A stretch of DNA of 64,000 bases, from contig NZ_JAVMIP010000006.1 of NCBI RefSeq assembly GCF_031729055.1, forward strand, positions 62,001-126,000, given 5' to 3'. Under the pieces are notes generated by a model that searched no databases, was not told the origin of the DNA, and saw only the letters and a program-made list of their open reading frames with translations. This DNA comes from Pseudocalidococcus azoricus BACA0444 (GTDB lineage Bacteria; Cyanobacteriota; Cyanobacteriia; Thermosynechococcales; Thermosynechococcaceae). A program made the position numbers and the translations under genes. Of the stretch, positions 1 to 10,486 are shown piece by piece; position 1 is the stretch's first letter, and the number at the start of each line of letters is the position of its first letter.

Positions 1-142
1 GGGTTTACCCAGCAGTTAAGGGAAACAAAGATTGTCGGACAATGGCCCTCGCCATGGAAATTGCATGGATTGCTCAACTGGGCCAAACACAGTCTAGGAT
101 GTCCTCAGCAAATATAGCTCTTCAAACCAGGATTGAGTCGTT

Positions 143-1390
143 GTGAAGTGGTGGCAGTTTATCCCGTTTGTTACACCCGGTATTCGGACTTGGAATCTTG
201 AGGCGCGGCTGCTCCATTGGCTCACCCTGATCTGGTTGGGACTGGGGCTGCTGGTCTTATTTTCAGCCTCCTTCCACACTGGCCTGGTGGAAACTGGGGA
301 TGGTCTCTATTTTGTTGAACGGCAATGCCTCTGGATCTTTGCTGGCTGGATTGGGTTCCAATTTTTAATTCATACGCCCCTAGACCGCATTGCTCGCATT
401 GCCTTACCTGGTTTTTTTCTCACCCTTGGCCTGGTCTTTGCCACCTATCTTCCTGGCGTAGGGAGTACGGTCATGGGGGCGACCCGCTGGATTAACTTGG
501 GTATCTTTCAACTCCAGCCATCGGAATTCCTCAAACCCTTTCTTGTGCTGCAAGCGGCCTGGGTGTTCAGTCAGTGGTTTCGCTTAAAACTGGCATCTCG
601 CTTGGTTTGGTTGGGGATCTTTGCCATCACCCTGCTTAGTATTTTGCTCCAACCCAACCTCAGCACCACCGCCCTTTGTGGCATGACCCTCTGGTTTATG
701 GCCTTGGCGGCTGGCCTTCCCTATTGGCAGATGGGCGGGAGTGCATTTTTAGGGTTTGGTTTGGCTCTAACTAGCATTAGCTTGCGGGAGTATCAACGGC
801 GGCGGGTGATGTCGTTTCTAGATCCTTGGGCGGATCAAATGGGTGATGGGTATCAGCTTGTCCAAAGCCTCTTGGCCGTTGGTTCGGGCGGGGTGACGGG
901 GGCAGGATTTGGGATGTCCCAGCAGAAATTAGGCTATCTCCCGGTGGAGCATACGGATTTTATCTTTTCGGTCTTTGCTGAAGAAACTGGCCTGGTGGGT
1001 TGCTTGTTCCTCTTGTTGTTACTTGTTGCCTATGGAACTGTAGCCGTTAGAGTAGCAGACCGAACCGAAAATCCAACCAAGCGGCTGATTGTGGTGGGCT
1101 GTCTGGTGATCATTTTACTCCAGGCCTTGATCAATATTGGTGTATCCATCGGCATCTTACCGACCACAGGGTTGCCCTTTCCACTGTTTAGCTATGGGGG
1201 AAGTTCAATGATCGCCAGTCTCGCCATTGCTGGCCTGTTGATTCGGGCTGCCCGGGAATCCCAGATATCAGACGTGCGCTCAATCAATACCCAGCCAGCC
1301 CGTCAACCCCGGATCCGCCAGCGCAAAAGTAAATCTGCTTCAACTTCGGCTAGATTTCCGATCCCTAGTTCTAAAACAATCGGTCTGTGA
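143..1390 (+). CDS. ftsW: SEDS-family peptidoglycan polymerase, FtsW type
   Basis: Integral membrane glycosyltransferase that polymerises lipid II, most likely in the division machinery. The 415-residue product is strongly hydrophobic from about residue 25 to 375. It carries the family signatures LQPSEFLKP (about residue 122), PVEHTDFIF (about 266) and PLFSYGGSS (about 345), and ends in a basic, probably cytoplasmic tail. Translation starts at GTG 143; no better ATG is seen upstream. FtsW is preferred over RodA because of the GLPFPLFSYGGSS end motif, but the two paralogues are hard to separate by eye. No other division or cell-wall gene is adjacent. Confidence 0.88.
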   Translation: MKWWQFIPFVTPGIRTWNLEARLLHWLTLIWLGLGLLVLFSASFHTGLVETGDGLYFVERQCLWIFAGWIGFQFLIHTPLDRIARIALPGFFLTLGLVFATYLPGVGSTVMGATRWINLGIFQLQPSEFLKPFLVLQAAWVFSQWFRLKLASRLVWLGIFAITLLSILLQPNLSTTALCGMTLWFMALAAGLPYWQMGGSAFLGFGLALTSISLREYQRRRVMSFLDPWADQMGDGYQLVQSLLAVGSGGVTGAGFGMSQQKLGYLPVEHTDFIFSVFAEETGLVGCLFLLLLLVAYGTVAVRVADRTENPTKRLIVVGCLVIILLQALINIGVSIGILPTTGLPFPLFSYGGSSMIASLAIAGLLIRAARESQISDVRSINTQPARQPRIRQRKSKSASTSARFPIPSSKTIGL

Positions 1391-1418
1391 GTCATGTACC
1401 CGGTTGGGATAACGTCAA

Positions 1419-1478
1419 CGTACCCGGTGGGGATCGAACCAGCAACCGATCGCTTAGAAGGCGGTTTTCTTCAAGCCC
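1419..1478 (-). pseudogene. tRNA-Arg(UCU)-like fragment
   Basis: On the minus strand the stretch contains CTTCTAA inside a short CGC/GCG stem, which would be an anticodon loop with UCU, followed by GGTTCGATCCC, which resembles a T-arm. The T-stem pairs poorly, and no D-arm or 5' acceptor strand complementary to the 3' end is visible, so this looks like the 3' part of a tRNA-Arg gene rather than a working one. The sequence GTACCCGGTGGGGAT at its edge is repeated imperfectly as GTACCCGGTTGGGAT about 25 bases upstream. Such a fragment could be left by an element that integrated at a tRNA gene. Confidence 0.4.
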
Positions 1479-1518
1479 AAATCCTTTTTTTATAAAGACT
1501 TTGATGATTTGTATAGCG

Positions 1519-1607
1519 TTACTCATTTAGGGTGAGATCGGGACAAGTCAGAAAATGCTTTGTGGGCAGTCTTTTTGACATTTCTACTCTCTCAGAACAG
1601 CCTGCGT
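1519..1607 (+). repeat. Dispersed 90-bp repeat, copy 1
   Basis: Aligns without gaps to the reverse complement of 18404-18493, with about 13 mismatches in 90 positions by eye. It starts TTACTCATTTAGGG and ends near CTGCGTA. No reading frame is conserved. Both copies lie between genes, so they may be the ends of a lost insertion element or a small repeated RNA gene. Confidence 0.65.
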
Positions 1608-1894
1608 AGCACTGTAGTACTTGATTGGACTGAAAAGTGGACTACCTTGAGAAAACCGATTGAGTTACCCAATGCCTATCTGAATTGCCTTGAGAGAGAG
1701 AAGCGAAGAAAGCGTAACCTCATTTGCCACTGATGGAGGACATCTGACTTCCCAGAGAGTCCTGGCTGGAGGCTGCTTAACAGGGCCGGAGATGGGGTAA
1801 GGGGATGTCATCTCAAGTTCTCCCGGTCATGTTCGTTGGGACGTGGTTCTGAGCCATGGGTAAACCATCAAGGACTGCTACTCCTGGTATTCAA
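1608..1894. other. Gene-poor stretch, no gene recognised
   Basis: No convincing reading frame, tRNA or promoter is seen here. It lies between a dispersed repeat and a hairpin-ended element, so it is probably further mobile-element debris. I looked for group II intron domain V and did not find it. Confidence 0.4.
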
Positions 1895-2139
1895 TGACCA
1901 AAGAAATGGGATACAAGCCCCGTCGTTCACGACGGCTTTGTTATAATCGGGATAGGAAATCTGCCACATCGCCAGAGGCTCGCACCGTAGAGTGGAGGAA
2001 CCTGGAGGATCAGGGCAAACAACAGCGGTGGGACACATCGCAAAGAACTCTTGTGGAGGGTAAAGTCGTTGGACTCCCTGTGAAACAAGGAATCCTAGCC
2101 CTGCTTTACACGCAAGCTACAGGGCGGGGAGGATGTCAA
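1895..2139 (+). mobile_element. 245-bp hairpin-ended element (IS200/IS605-derived), copy 1
   Basis: Shares its full 245 bp with 44680-44924, starting TGACCAAAGAAATGGGAT and ending GGGGAGGATGTCAA. Near the left end is the perfect hairpin CCGTCGTTCACGACGG (1920-1935). Near the right end GCCCT pairs with AGGGC around an inner GCTT/AAGC stem. Subterminal hairpins, no terminal inverted repeats and a GGATGTCAA right end are typical of IS200/IS605-family ends. The internal reading frame resembles a decayed tnpB 3' end and is not counted as a gene. This would be a non-autonomous element of the PATE type, possibly including a former omega-RNA region. Confidence 0.6.
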
Positions 2140-2300
2140 ATCACTATCCCCCCTGATCTAAAAGCAAGAAAGGAACAGCCAAGCCTGAGAAATGGCCAGT
2201 TTGGATTGAAAGGCGCACGAATTGTTGGAACCAGAAATTCAATACACGTTCTTGGAAATGTCTACTAGCTCTAGCCTAGGCTCAGAAGTTGAGTCAGGTT
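2140..2300. other. Intergenic, nothing recognised
   Basis: A reading frame enters from the element at 1895-2139 and runs to about 2268, but it has no recognisable protein features. No RNA gene or clear regulatory site is seen. Confidence 0.35.
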
Positions 2301-4379
2301 TTACGGATTTGGTGATTGGATAGTTCCAGCAGTGACCATTGGCCGGGGTAGGGTTGTTCCAGGCCGGGGCAGGGTGGGTAAGGTTTGCTCGATCCGGGGT
2401 TGGCCAACAGAATAGGTCAGGTCATAGCTCCAACAGAGTAACCGAAACCAAACCTGAGGAAATTTTGGCTCTAACCAGGCCTGGCTCTTTCTAATTAACC
2501 CTGGCAACCAGGCTCCAAACAAGGCATTCAAAAACGCCGCCCAAGTAAAGGTAAAGTAACTCCCCAACCAACGGGTCATATCCCAAGGGCCGACCATATC
2601 CCAAATCCAATAGAGTAAGCCCGGATTTTTCCAGGCCGCCGTAATCGCCATCCGATTAAAGGGCCACCAGCCAGCCCGATCCTTAATAAACCGATCCGCT
2701 AACTCCGGTGATTCCCCCGCCAAAATCCCAAAAAAGGTATTCAGCATCGCATTGACACGGTTGGGGGGTAAATTCCGCCCGGTGGGAACCATCATTCCGC
2801 GGGAAAATAGCCAAGTCACCGCCGTATTACTCTGGAAAGCCCGAATTTGATTGAGTTGCTCGGACTGTAAAAGATCGTGTTTGAGGGCTGTTTGGAGCAG
2901 ATCCGTCAGGCGGGGCAAATTCCGCACTAGGGAGCCAAACCCGGTAAACACCAAGGGAGATTGTAAGGAGGCGGCATCCCCAATGGTCACGAGGCGATCA
3001 AAGGCAATAGTCCGATCTTGGCGATACAAGCTAAAGTGTCCGGGAATGTAGCCAAAGGTGGGTTTAATCCAGGCCAGGTCATCTAAATCACAACGGCGAT
3101 ACTCCGGCAAAATCTCAAAAAAGTCCTCATACATCTCCAACAGAGAACCGGGATTATCGGGATGGACTTTGTGATAGTGGAACAAATAAATCGTCAGTTC
3201 ATCCCCCGCTGCCGGAAACAGTTCCCAAATGAGTTGCCGCCCCCGTGATAAATCCCCATGACTGTTCAAGACATCGCCGTAGTCAGCATCCCAAACTTGC
3301 GGATCTAGCCCGGAAATAATTGCCCCGACTGTTGGACAAACGCTATCAAAGGCCCGCCCGCCATTCAGTTGCCAAGCAATCGGGGAAGCAGTACCCATCG
3401 CATCCACTAAGAGTCGTCCAGTTGCGGTTTGGGGCTGTGCCGTGGGCCGATGGGTGGCTTGAATCTGCACCGCGTTGGGGTGAACAGTGGCCTTGATAAA
3501 TTCAGTTTCGTCCCAAATTTCTCCCCCAGCCTGGCGGAGTTTTTGGCCACAGAGTTGGAGAAAGCGGCTGGAGTCGAGGGCAATATTTAAGACCGTGGGG
3601 GTGTGGAGAATCGGGGCCTGGCAATGCTTAGGCGTAGTCGCCGCGAAAAACTGGTTAAACCCATCTACATACTCACGGGCAATGATGCTGGCAAATTCCG
3701 CTGCCGTGAACAGGCCCAGATCAATCAGGTGTTGAAATTCCGCCCGCGAAATATTCCATTCCCGATTCATCCGGCCAAAGGGCAACCGCTCTAGTAACAA
3801 GACCCGATAGCCTAAACGTGCCATCACGGCCGCATGGACAACCCCGAGCGCGCCACCGATATAGATCAGGTCAAAATTGGGTGTTTCGGCCAGTTCGGAA
3901 GATTGACTGACAACCTGCTGTGGAGCCTGGGGATGACGAACGCCTTGCCGCCAGCGTTGCTCCCACCAATAAACCCGTTGCAGATCCGCTTCCCCATTGG
4001 GCATTTGTTGAAAATATTTAACCGTGCGGGGATAAAACGGCTCTAGGGCAGTAAAAATCGAGTTTTGGCTGAGATCAATTTCGGGTGGCTCTGGGTGTTG
4101 GAGTGGAAAAGCGGTGTGCAGAGATTTTTTCAGGTGTTGAAGCAAAGATGACTCTTGCGGAACCGGACTTTGACCCCAACGAAAGACTTTTAAGTAGGTG
4201 GTGCGCTGGAGTGACCAAGCAAAAACGGACAGTTCTGATGCTGTCCCCGGAAATTGCCAGCGAATCCCAGCGGTCGTGGCCTGAATTTGCCCCGCAAACG
4301 GCTGAAATTGGGACTGCAACCAGGCCTGGACATCTGTGGTGACGGGGGTTGGAACTTCGAGATAAAGGATTTCTTGCAT
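2301..4379 (-). CDS. cruA: Lycopene cyclase, CruA/CruP family (FAD-dependent)
   Basis: Flavoprotein expected to cyclise lycopene in carotenoid biosynthesis at the thylakoid or plasma membrane. The 692-residue product has a poorly conserved N-terminal part, then a dinucleotide-binding motif YIGGALGVVHA at about 172, followed by LLLERLPFGRMNREWNISR, which is characteristic of the CruA/CruP group. A second cofactor segment reads TIGDAASLQSPLVFTGFG at about 470. The C-terminal 120 residues are hydrophobic and aromatic. The length fits CruA better than the shorter CruP paralogue, but the assignment between the two is tentative. Start ATG 4379. It stands alone, divergent from the small gene at 4490. 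Confidence 0.75.
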   Translation of the reverse strand: MQEILYLEVPTPVTTDVQAWLQSQFQPFAGQIQATTAGIRWQFPGTASELSVFAWSLQRTTYLKVFRWGQSPVPQESSLLQHLKKSLHTAFPLQHPEPPEIDLSQNSIFTALEPFYPRTVKYFQQMPNGEADLQRVYWWEQRWRQGVRHPQAPQQVVSQSSELAETPNFDLIYIGGALGVVHAAVMARLGYRVLLLERLPFGRMNREWNISRAEFQHLIDLGLFTAAEFASIIAREYVDGFNQFFAATTPKHCQAPILHTPTVLNIALDSSRFLQLCGQKLRQAGGEIWDETEFIKATVHPNAVQIQATHRPTAQPQTATGRLLVDAMGTASPIAWQLNGGRAFDSVCPTVGAIISGLDPQVWDADYGDVLNSHGDLSRGRQLIWELFPAAGDELTIYLFHYHKVHPDNPGSLLEMYEDFFEILPEYRRCDLDDLAWIKPTFGYIPGHFSLYRQDRTIAFDRLVTIGDAASLQSPLVFTGFGSLVRNLPRLTDLLQTALKHDLLQSEQLNQIRAFQSNTAVTWLFSRGMMVPTGRNLPPNRVNAMLNTFFGILAGESPELADRFIKDRAGWWPFNRMAITAAWKNPGLLYWIWDMVGPWDMTRWLGSYFTFTWAAFLNALFGAWLPGLIRKSQAWLEPKFPQVWFRLLCWSYDLTYSVGQPRIEQTLPTLPRPGTTLPRPMVTAGTIQSPNP

Positions 4380-4489
4380 TTTGTTTCAATCACACCCGAA
4401 AGGACTTGACAGATCGAGGAAATACAGTAAACTTCCAAATACTTAGTTTAAGAGAGTTTACAAATTTCTCATAATTGCTGCCCACACCT

Positions 4490-4723
4490 ATGCATTATCC
4501 CATTCCTGGCAATCTCGCGGAAATGACTGAACTAGATCGTCAGCCGGTTAATGCTGAGTTGGTGGCTGCAGCCATTGCCGGGGTGGTAAAAATGGCCCGG
4601 GATCAGGGACAAACTTTAGAAATGTTGCAATTAGAAGTTTTGGCAGAGGACTATTTATTAGATGCGACCACGCGCCGCTGGCTAAGTGAGTTGGTGGGCC
4701 AGGCCTGGGAAACCTGTCTTTAG
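4490..4723 (+). CDS. Small conserved-type hypothetical protein
   Basis: A 77-residue soluble protein, not recognised. It is predicted to be mostly helical, with an acidic and hydrophobic middle (ELVAAAIAGVVKMARDQGQTL) and a C-terminal LSELVGQAWE. I chose ATG 4490; a TTG five codons upstream is also in frame. The cyanobacteria-like composition and the CCAGGCCTGG palindrome inside the gene suggest a resident gene rather than a recent arrival. No function can be proposed. Confidence 0.55.
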   Translation: MHYPIPGNLAEMTELDRQPVNAELVAAAIAGVVKMARDQGQTLEMLQLEVLAEDYLLDATTRRWLSELVGQAWETCL

Positions 4724-4922
4724 ATATTTTTTAACTCTAAAGTTTAATCCATGACTGGGTAGGGACAGGGAACTCAAACACAGGTGGCCACTGGTTCTGC
4801 CGAGAGGGGATAGCTGGGTTCTGACTATCTGAGATAATCTAAAGGCGATGAATCATCTTAGCTACCAGGCCTGGAGGGTTGGAGTCGGGATGGGGTAATT
4901 CTCAGGTGTGAGGAAACAGGGT

Positions 4923-5735
4923 ATGTATGACCAACGGAATAGTTCTAATGGCCTAGATCGCCGCAATTATCAAGTCAGTATTGGGTTGTTTTTGGGGGAA
5001 GGCTGGCAGATTATTAGCCAAAATGTGGGTGGATTCATTGGCTTTTTTGTCATTAGTTTCATCATCAGCATCGTCTTGAGCAATATCCCTGGCGGCGCGC
5101 TGGTGAATGGTTTTGTTTCGGCGATTCTAGTTGCTGGTAATTATATTGTTGGCTTCAAGCTGCTCCGGGGGCAACCGACTTCTTTTGGGGATTTTTTCAC
5201 CGGTTTTCAGGGTAATCGCTTTCTACCCATTCTTTTAACTAGCTTGCTGACTGGGTTATTTTCCGGCATTTTTAGCATTTTAGCGAGCATGGCTTTTGTG
5301 GTTGGCTTTCTCCCCTCCTTTAAGAGCATCCTGGAGCGGCTCCAAATGGAAGCAACTTCCCCGGATAAAGAACTTGATCAAATGGTGGATTTATTGCAGC
5401 GACTGCCGGAAATTCCCGCTGGTGCGACACTAATCCTCATTATCCTAGGTATTATTCTCCTGGTTCCCGCTATCTATCTGGGCGTGGCCTATACCTTTGC
5501 AGTCCCATTAGTGGTGGAACGGCGGATCGAATTTTGGGCCGCCATGGAAGCCAGTCGGAAAACCGTAACCCATCAGTGGTTTGGCATCTTTGGTTTATTG
5601 TTTGTGCTTGGCTTGATTAACTTTGCCGGGGCTTGCCTCTGTGGCCTGGGGTTATTGGTAACGGTTCCCCTCAGTTATGGGGTGATTGTGGCCGCCTACA
5701 ATAATATTTTTGGGTTATCGGATCAGCCTATTTAA
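4923..5735 (+). CDS. Multi-pass membrane protein of unknown function
   Basis: About 270 residues with five to six predicted membrane segments, starting near residue 33 (IGFFVISFIISIVL). It resembles the loose DUF975-like group of integral membrane proteins: a repeated pair of hydrophobic hairpins, then a conserved-looking VPLVVERRIEFWAAMEASRK loop before the last two membrane segments. ATG 4923 is chosen because AGGAA lies about eight bases upstream; a GTG at 4908 would add five residues. The preceding small gene ends 200 bases earlier, so it is probably transcribed alone. No substrate or partner can be inferred. Confidence 0.65.
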   Translation: MYDQRNSSNGLDRRNYQVSIGLFLGEGWQIISQNVGGFIGFFVISFIISIVLSNIPGGALVNGFVSAILVAGNYIVGFKLLRGQPTSFGDFFTGFQGNRFLPILLTSLLTGLFSGIFSILASMAFVVGFLPSFKSILERLQMEATSPDKELDQMVDLLQRLPEIPAGATLILIILGIILLVPAIYLGVAYTFAVPLVVERRIEFWAAMEASRKTVTHQWFGIFGLLFVLGLINFAGACLCGLGLLVTVPLSYGVIVAAYNNIFGLSDQPI

Positions 5736-5776
5736 GCCTATTTACGATTTAATTGCCCCTGCCTAAACCGAAGTAG

Positions 5777-6597
5777 CTAGTCTGAGAGGACTGATTCCAG
5801 GCCAGCTTGATCTAACCAATTGCTGAATTGAATCCAAGTTTTTAAGTCTAGATTTTCGGCTCTAGTTTGGGCAGAAATATTTAAGTCTTGAAAGGCGTTG
5901 AGGAGAACCTCCCGCTCCACCCGGCCCTTGAGGGTATTGATCAACATTTTTCGGCGGGTGGCAAAGCCCAGTTGAATCAACTCATCTAATAGTGGGGGGC
6001 AATCACAGGGAATCAGCGGGGGCTGGGGAGTGAGGCGAATGACGGTGGAATCTACTTTGGGGGGTGGAAAAAAAGCCGTTGGGGGCACATGACAAATTTT
6101 CTCGGGCTTGGCTAAATATTGCACCCGTAAGGACAAGGCTCCATAGGCTTTATCGGCCGGACTGGCTAAAATGCGGCTGGCGACCTCGGCCTGGATCAGT
6201 AAAACGAGGGATTGAAAGGGCTGGGTCTGGGGTTGGCTAATCGTTCCCAAGAGCTTGATTAAAATTGGCCCGGTGATGTTGTAGGGAATATTGGCGACGA
6301 CTTTATTCGGCTTGGGGTCAGGTAGGCCCGCTAAATCTAACTTGAGGAAATCTGCCAGAATTAGATGCCAGTTCGGGTGAGTGAGCGTTGTGGTTAGGGC
6401 CTGGTGCGCCTCCCGATCCACTTCCACACTGGTGACTTGCCCGGCCTGGTCTAAAAGCGGTCGCGTTAATACCCCTGTGCCTGGGCCAATTTCCAAGACA
6501 TGATCCTGGGGGGCAAGATCCGCGGCCTGGAGAATTTTGCCCAAAACCCGCGAACTCTGTAACCAATGCTGCCCAAACCGCTTTTGCGGCCGCACCA

Positions 6598-6598
<1 letters not shown>
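5777..6598 (-). CDS. rsmA: 16S rRNA (adenine1518-N6/adenine1519-N6)-dimethyltransferase
   Basis: KsgA/RsmA transfers four methyl groups from S-adenosylmethionine to two adjacent adenines in helix 45 of 16S rRNA during late 30S assembly. The 273-residue length is normal. The start (RPQKRFGQHWL) is typical. The SAM-binding motif LEIGPGTGVLT is near residue 38, the catalytic NIPYNIT motif is near 103, and PPPKVDSTVIRL is in the C-terminal half. Its ATG at 6598 touches the last base of eno, so the two are very likely co-transcribed, eno first. Confidence 0.95.
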
Positions 6599-7920
<1,322 letters not shown>

Positions 7921-7988
7921 TTACTCTTAACTATCCATGCACCTATGTAGTTATCCCAAAACTCTTAAGCATTGCTCATTTAATAGAT

Positions 7989-8555
7989 TTAATCTTCAGA
8001 AGCCAGAACTTGACCGCGGCGTTTGCGTGCTTCCAGGGCCTGGGCAATTAAATCCAACAGGCCGGGGGCTTCATTTTGAATCGTTAACAATAACCGCTCA
8101 CCCACCGCCAAATCATCACTGGAATTTTCTGGAACAGCCATCATGATTTCTTTCACCTTAGGGATGGTCGTATCCACAATTTCTACTAAGGCCGTTAAAC
8201 AGCGATAGAATTGCCGTTCCGTCAGGGTGCCATCCTCAAGGGGAAACTCAATAATGGCCCGAATCTCCCCATCGGAGGCATCATATTCCCATTGGAGCAT
8301 TTTCGTTTCCCAGGAAATCCCCAGCAGGGTTTGTAAAATCACTTCTTTATAGGCATGATGCTGGACTCCAGGCAAAATATCCGGGGCAAAGAGCTTAAAA
8401 AACTCCCCCTCTTCGTCCAGTTGAATCACGACCACAAACCGATCTAAGTTATCGCCCGTTACCCCAGTAATGATTTGGTTGTAGGCCGTATCCAGTTTGT
8501 AATTGAGTTGGTGATGATCCAGATATTGGGCAATTTGTTCTAGGGCGATGGCCAT
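7989..8555 (-). CDS. YbjN domain-containing protein
   Basis: A 188-residue soluble protein of the YbjN/type III secretion chaperone-like fold, a family common in cyanobacteria with no agreed biochemical role. It opens with a short helix (ALEQIAQYLDHHQL), followed by alternating strands (RFVVVIQLDEEGEFFKLFAPDIL), and continues with WETKMLQWEYDASDGEIRAIIEFPLEDGTLT, the usual core of this domain. The last 40 residues form a further helix rich in Leu and Arg. Start ATG 8555. It is on the same strand as ald and eno but separated by about 100 bases from each. Confidence 0.75.
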   Translation of the reverse strand: MAIALEQIAQYLDHHQLNYKLDTAYNQIITGVTGDNLDRFVVVIQLDEEGEFFKLFAPDILPGVQHHAYKEVILQTLLGISWETKMLQWEYDASDGEIRAIIEFPLEDGTLTERQFYRCLTALVEIVDTTIPKVKEIMMAVPENSSDDLAVGERLLLTIQNEAPGLLDLIAQALEARKRRGQVLASED

Positions 8556-8652
8556 GATTCATGCTCCAGGCCGGTTTTTCTTTACCCTATCACTATCTTG
8601 GCCTGGTCTTTTTGGGGTTTATCTAAATTTTTGGGTATGTTAAGGGATCACC

Positions 8653-9747
8653 TCAAAGGAGATCCGGAAACTCTTTATGGAGGGCAGGGTGGATAAGGCG
8701 GTGATTTTGGACATTGATACCCAGGCCCAGGCCCCGATCTTGATCACAGGCTTCGATCCCGAGATCCGCTAATTTCAACACAAAGGGTAAGGTGCTATTG
8801 GTCAAGGCCTGGGTGGCAGTGCGGGGAACGGCTCCGGGCATATTCGGCACACCATAGTGAACGACCCCTGCTTCTACATAGGTGGGTTGAGAGTGGGATG
8901 TTGGTCGGAGTGTTTCAATACAGCCCCCCTGATCCACTGCCACATCCACAATCACCGATCCTGGAATCATCTGCTGTACCAGGCCCCGCGAGACTAAACA
9001 AGGCGGTCGCTGGCCGGGAATCAACACTGCCCCAATCAGTAAATCAGCCGTGGGAATCACTTGGGCGAGGGCATTGGAGGTGCTGTAGAGATAATTTACC
9101 CGGGCACCAAACAGGGTTTCCAGATAACACAGCCGCTCAACATTGACATCAAAAATCGTCACATTGGCCCCACAACCGACCGCAATCCGGGCCGCCTCAG
9201 TCCCCACGACCCCACCGCCCAAGATCACCACCTGGCCAGGTTGGACACCGGGTAAGCCACTGAGTAATATCCCCCGCCCCCCTTGAGAACGCTCTAAAAA
9301 CCGGGCCCCAAACTGCACCGCCAATCGTCCAGCAATCATGCTCATCGGGGTTAAGAGGGGAAAACTGATTTGGCCACCCCGCTCCCGTTCCACCGTTTCA
9401 TAGGCAATGGCAGTTAAATCCGTCTTTAAGAGGGTTTCAGTTAGGTCTCGATTAGCGGCTAAGTGTAAGTAGGTAAACAAAATCTTGGGAAGTGTTAAAA
9501 ACTGATACTCACTAGCCAGGGGTTCTTTGACCTTAATGACCATCTCCTCATCCCAGGCCTGGGCCGCGGTGGCCACAATCTTAGCGCCAACCGCTTGATA
9601 ATCTGCATCCCTAAACCCTGACCCCAGGCCGGCCCCCGATTCCACAAAGACCTGATGCCCCCGCTCCTGTAACGCTTGCACCGCTGCCGGACTTAAGCCA
9701 ACTCGGAATTCCTGGTCTTTGATTTCTTTGGGTAAACCGATATTCAT
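8653..9747 (-). CDS. ald: Alanine dehydrogenase
   Basis: NAD-dependent reversible oxidative deamination of L-alanine to pyruvate and ammonia. The 364 residues match the family. The N-terminal IGLPKEIKDQEFRVGLSP carries the substrate-binding Arg and the family signature. KVKEPLASEY is near 72. The Rossmann motif ILGGGVVGTEAARIA is near 174, followed by an acidic residue in TIFDVN that selects NAD over NADP. YGVPNMPGAVPRTAT near 297 holds the conserved active-site region. Start ATG 9747. No nearby regulator is apparent. Confidence 0.95.
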   Translation of the reverse strand: MNIGLPKEIKDQEFRVGLSPAAVQALQERGHQVFVESGAGLGSGFRDADYQAVGAKIVATAAQAWDEEMVIKVKEPLASEYQFLTLPKILFTYLHLAANRDLTETLLKTDLTAIAYETVERERGGQISFPLLTPMSMIAGRLAVQFGARFLERSQGGRGILLSGLPGVQPGQVVILGGGVVGTEAARIAVGCGANVTIFDVNVERLCYLETLFGARVNYLYSTSNALAQVIPTADLLIGAVLIPGQRPPCLVSRGLVQQMIPGSVIVDVAVDQGGCIETLRPTSHSQPTYVEAGVVHYGVPNMPGAVPRTATQALTNSTLPFVLKLADLGIEACDQDRGLGLGINVQNHRLIHPALHKEFPDLL

Positions 9748-9795
9748 GACAGGCCTGGAAGGAGATTATGATGAACAAAAAACAGGCACAGATGC

Positions 9796-10335
9796 CTAAA
9801 AGTTATTGGTTTCAGATGGGTTATTCCCCAGGCCTGGCATTCCCAAAAACAAATTTTGATCAGCATTGCTTTGATAGAGGCAGTTAATTTTGGGGGAGTT
9901 TTCAATGGAGCCAGTAAATCCAAAGGTATTCAACCGTTGCCGACATTCTCGCAGTTGATCCCCCGTAATCAGTTTCCGCTGCTCTAGTAAGCCAATATTA
10001 TTGGCCCGCACTACACAGCCCGGTTGCATCACAGGTTGAGAGACAAAGACATTAAAGGGATTGAAGGTAACAAACACCCGCGAATCTACCACGATGGCAC
10101 TGGCTCCATATTGGACACAGAGTTCAGGATTAGGGGCACTTTGGTCAATGAACTGGGTCGAGGCGACATTTTCCGGGGCCAATGTGGTGGTTTTACTAAA
10201 GGCAACGCCAACGCCAATTCCCAAAATAAACACGCCTCCCAATACCGCTAAGGTGGTGGAATTCATTGGAGATGTGGAAGCCGCAGAACGGGCGGGGCGA
10301 GGGGGGACGTTGCGGGGGGGGGGACGACGGGGCAT
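9796..10335 (-). CDS. DUF3172-type membrane-anchored protein
   Basis: A 179-residue protein with a Pro/Arg-rich cytoplasmic N-terminus, one membrane segment (LAVLGGVFILGIGVGVAF, about residues 30-48) and a soluble domain of about 120 residues. The soluble part has three Cys residues (PELCVQYG, QPGCVVRAN, ECRQRL) plus one near the end (NCLYQS). This matches the cyanobacterial and chloroplast DUF3172 family, whose role is not known to me. ATG 10335 is preferred to the TTG 18 bases upstream. The end (GMPGLGNNPSETNNF) is polar and disordered. Confidence 0.75.
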   Translation of the reverse strand: MPRRPPPRNVPPRPARSAASTSPMNSTTLAVLGGVFILGIGVGVAFSKTTTLAPENVASTQFIDQSAPNPELCVQYGASAIVVDSRVFVTFNPFNVFVSQPVMQPGCVVRANNIGLLEQRKLITGDQLRECRQRLNTFGFTGSIENSPKINCLYQSNADQNLFLGMPGLGNNPSETNNF

Positions 10336-10486
10336 AGACCTATCAACTAACAATTAACCTGATGATGCTACTCCAGTATGCCCTGCCAATTGGGTGTTTG
10401 GGGATCAGCCTGGGGCCGAGGAGTCATTATGAACAAGCTGCAAAATTTCTTTACAATGAGAAAGCAGTAACGCGGTTGTAGCCCTA

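Noticed and set aside
1419..1478. Functional tRNA-Arg gene
   Set aside because: No D-arm or matching 5' acceptor strand, and the T-stem has mismatches.
1741..1894. Group II intron
   Set aside because: No domain V hairpin or GUGCG-type 5' end was found.
1894..2268. Open frame of 124 codons
   Set aside because: It runs through the 245-bp hairpin-ended element and its second copy is not conserved as a protein.
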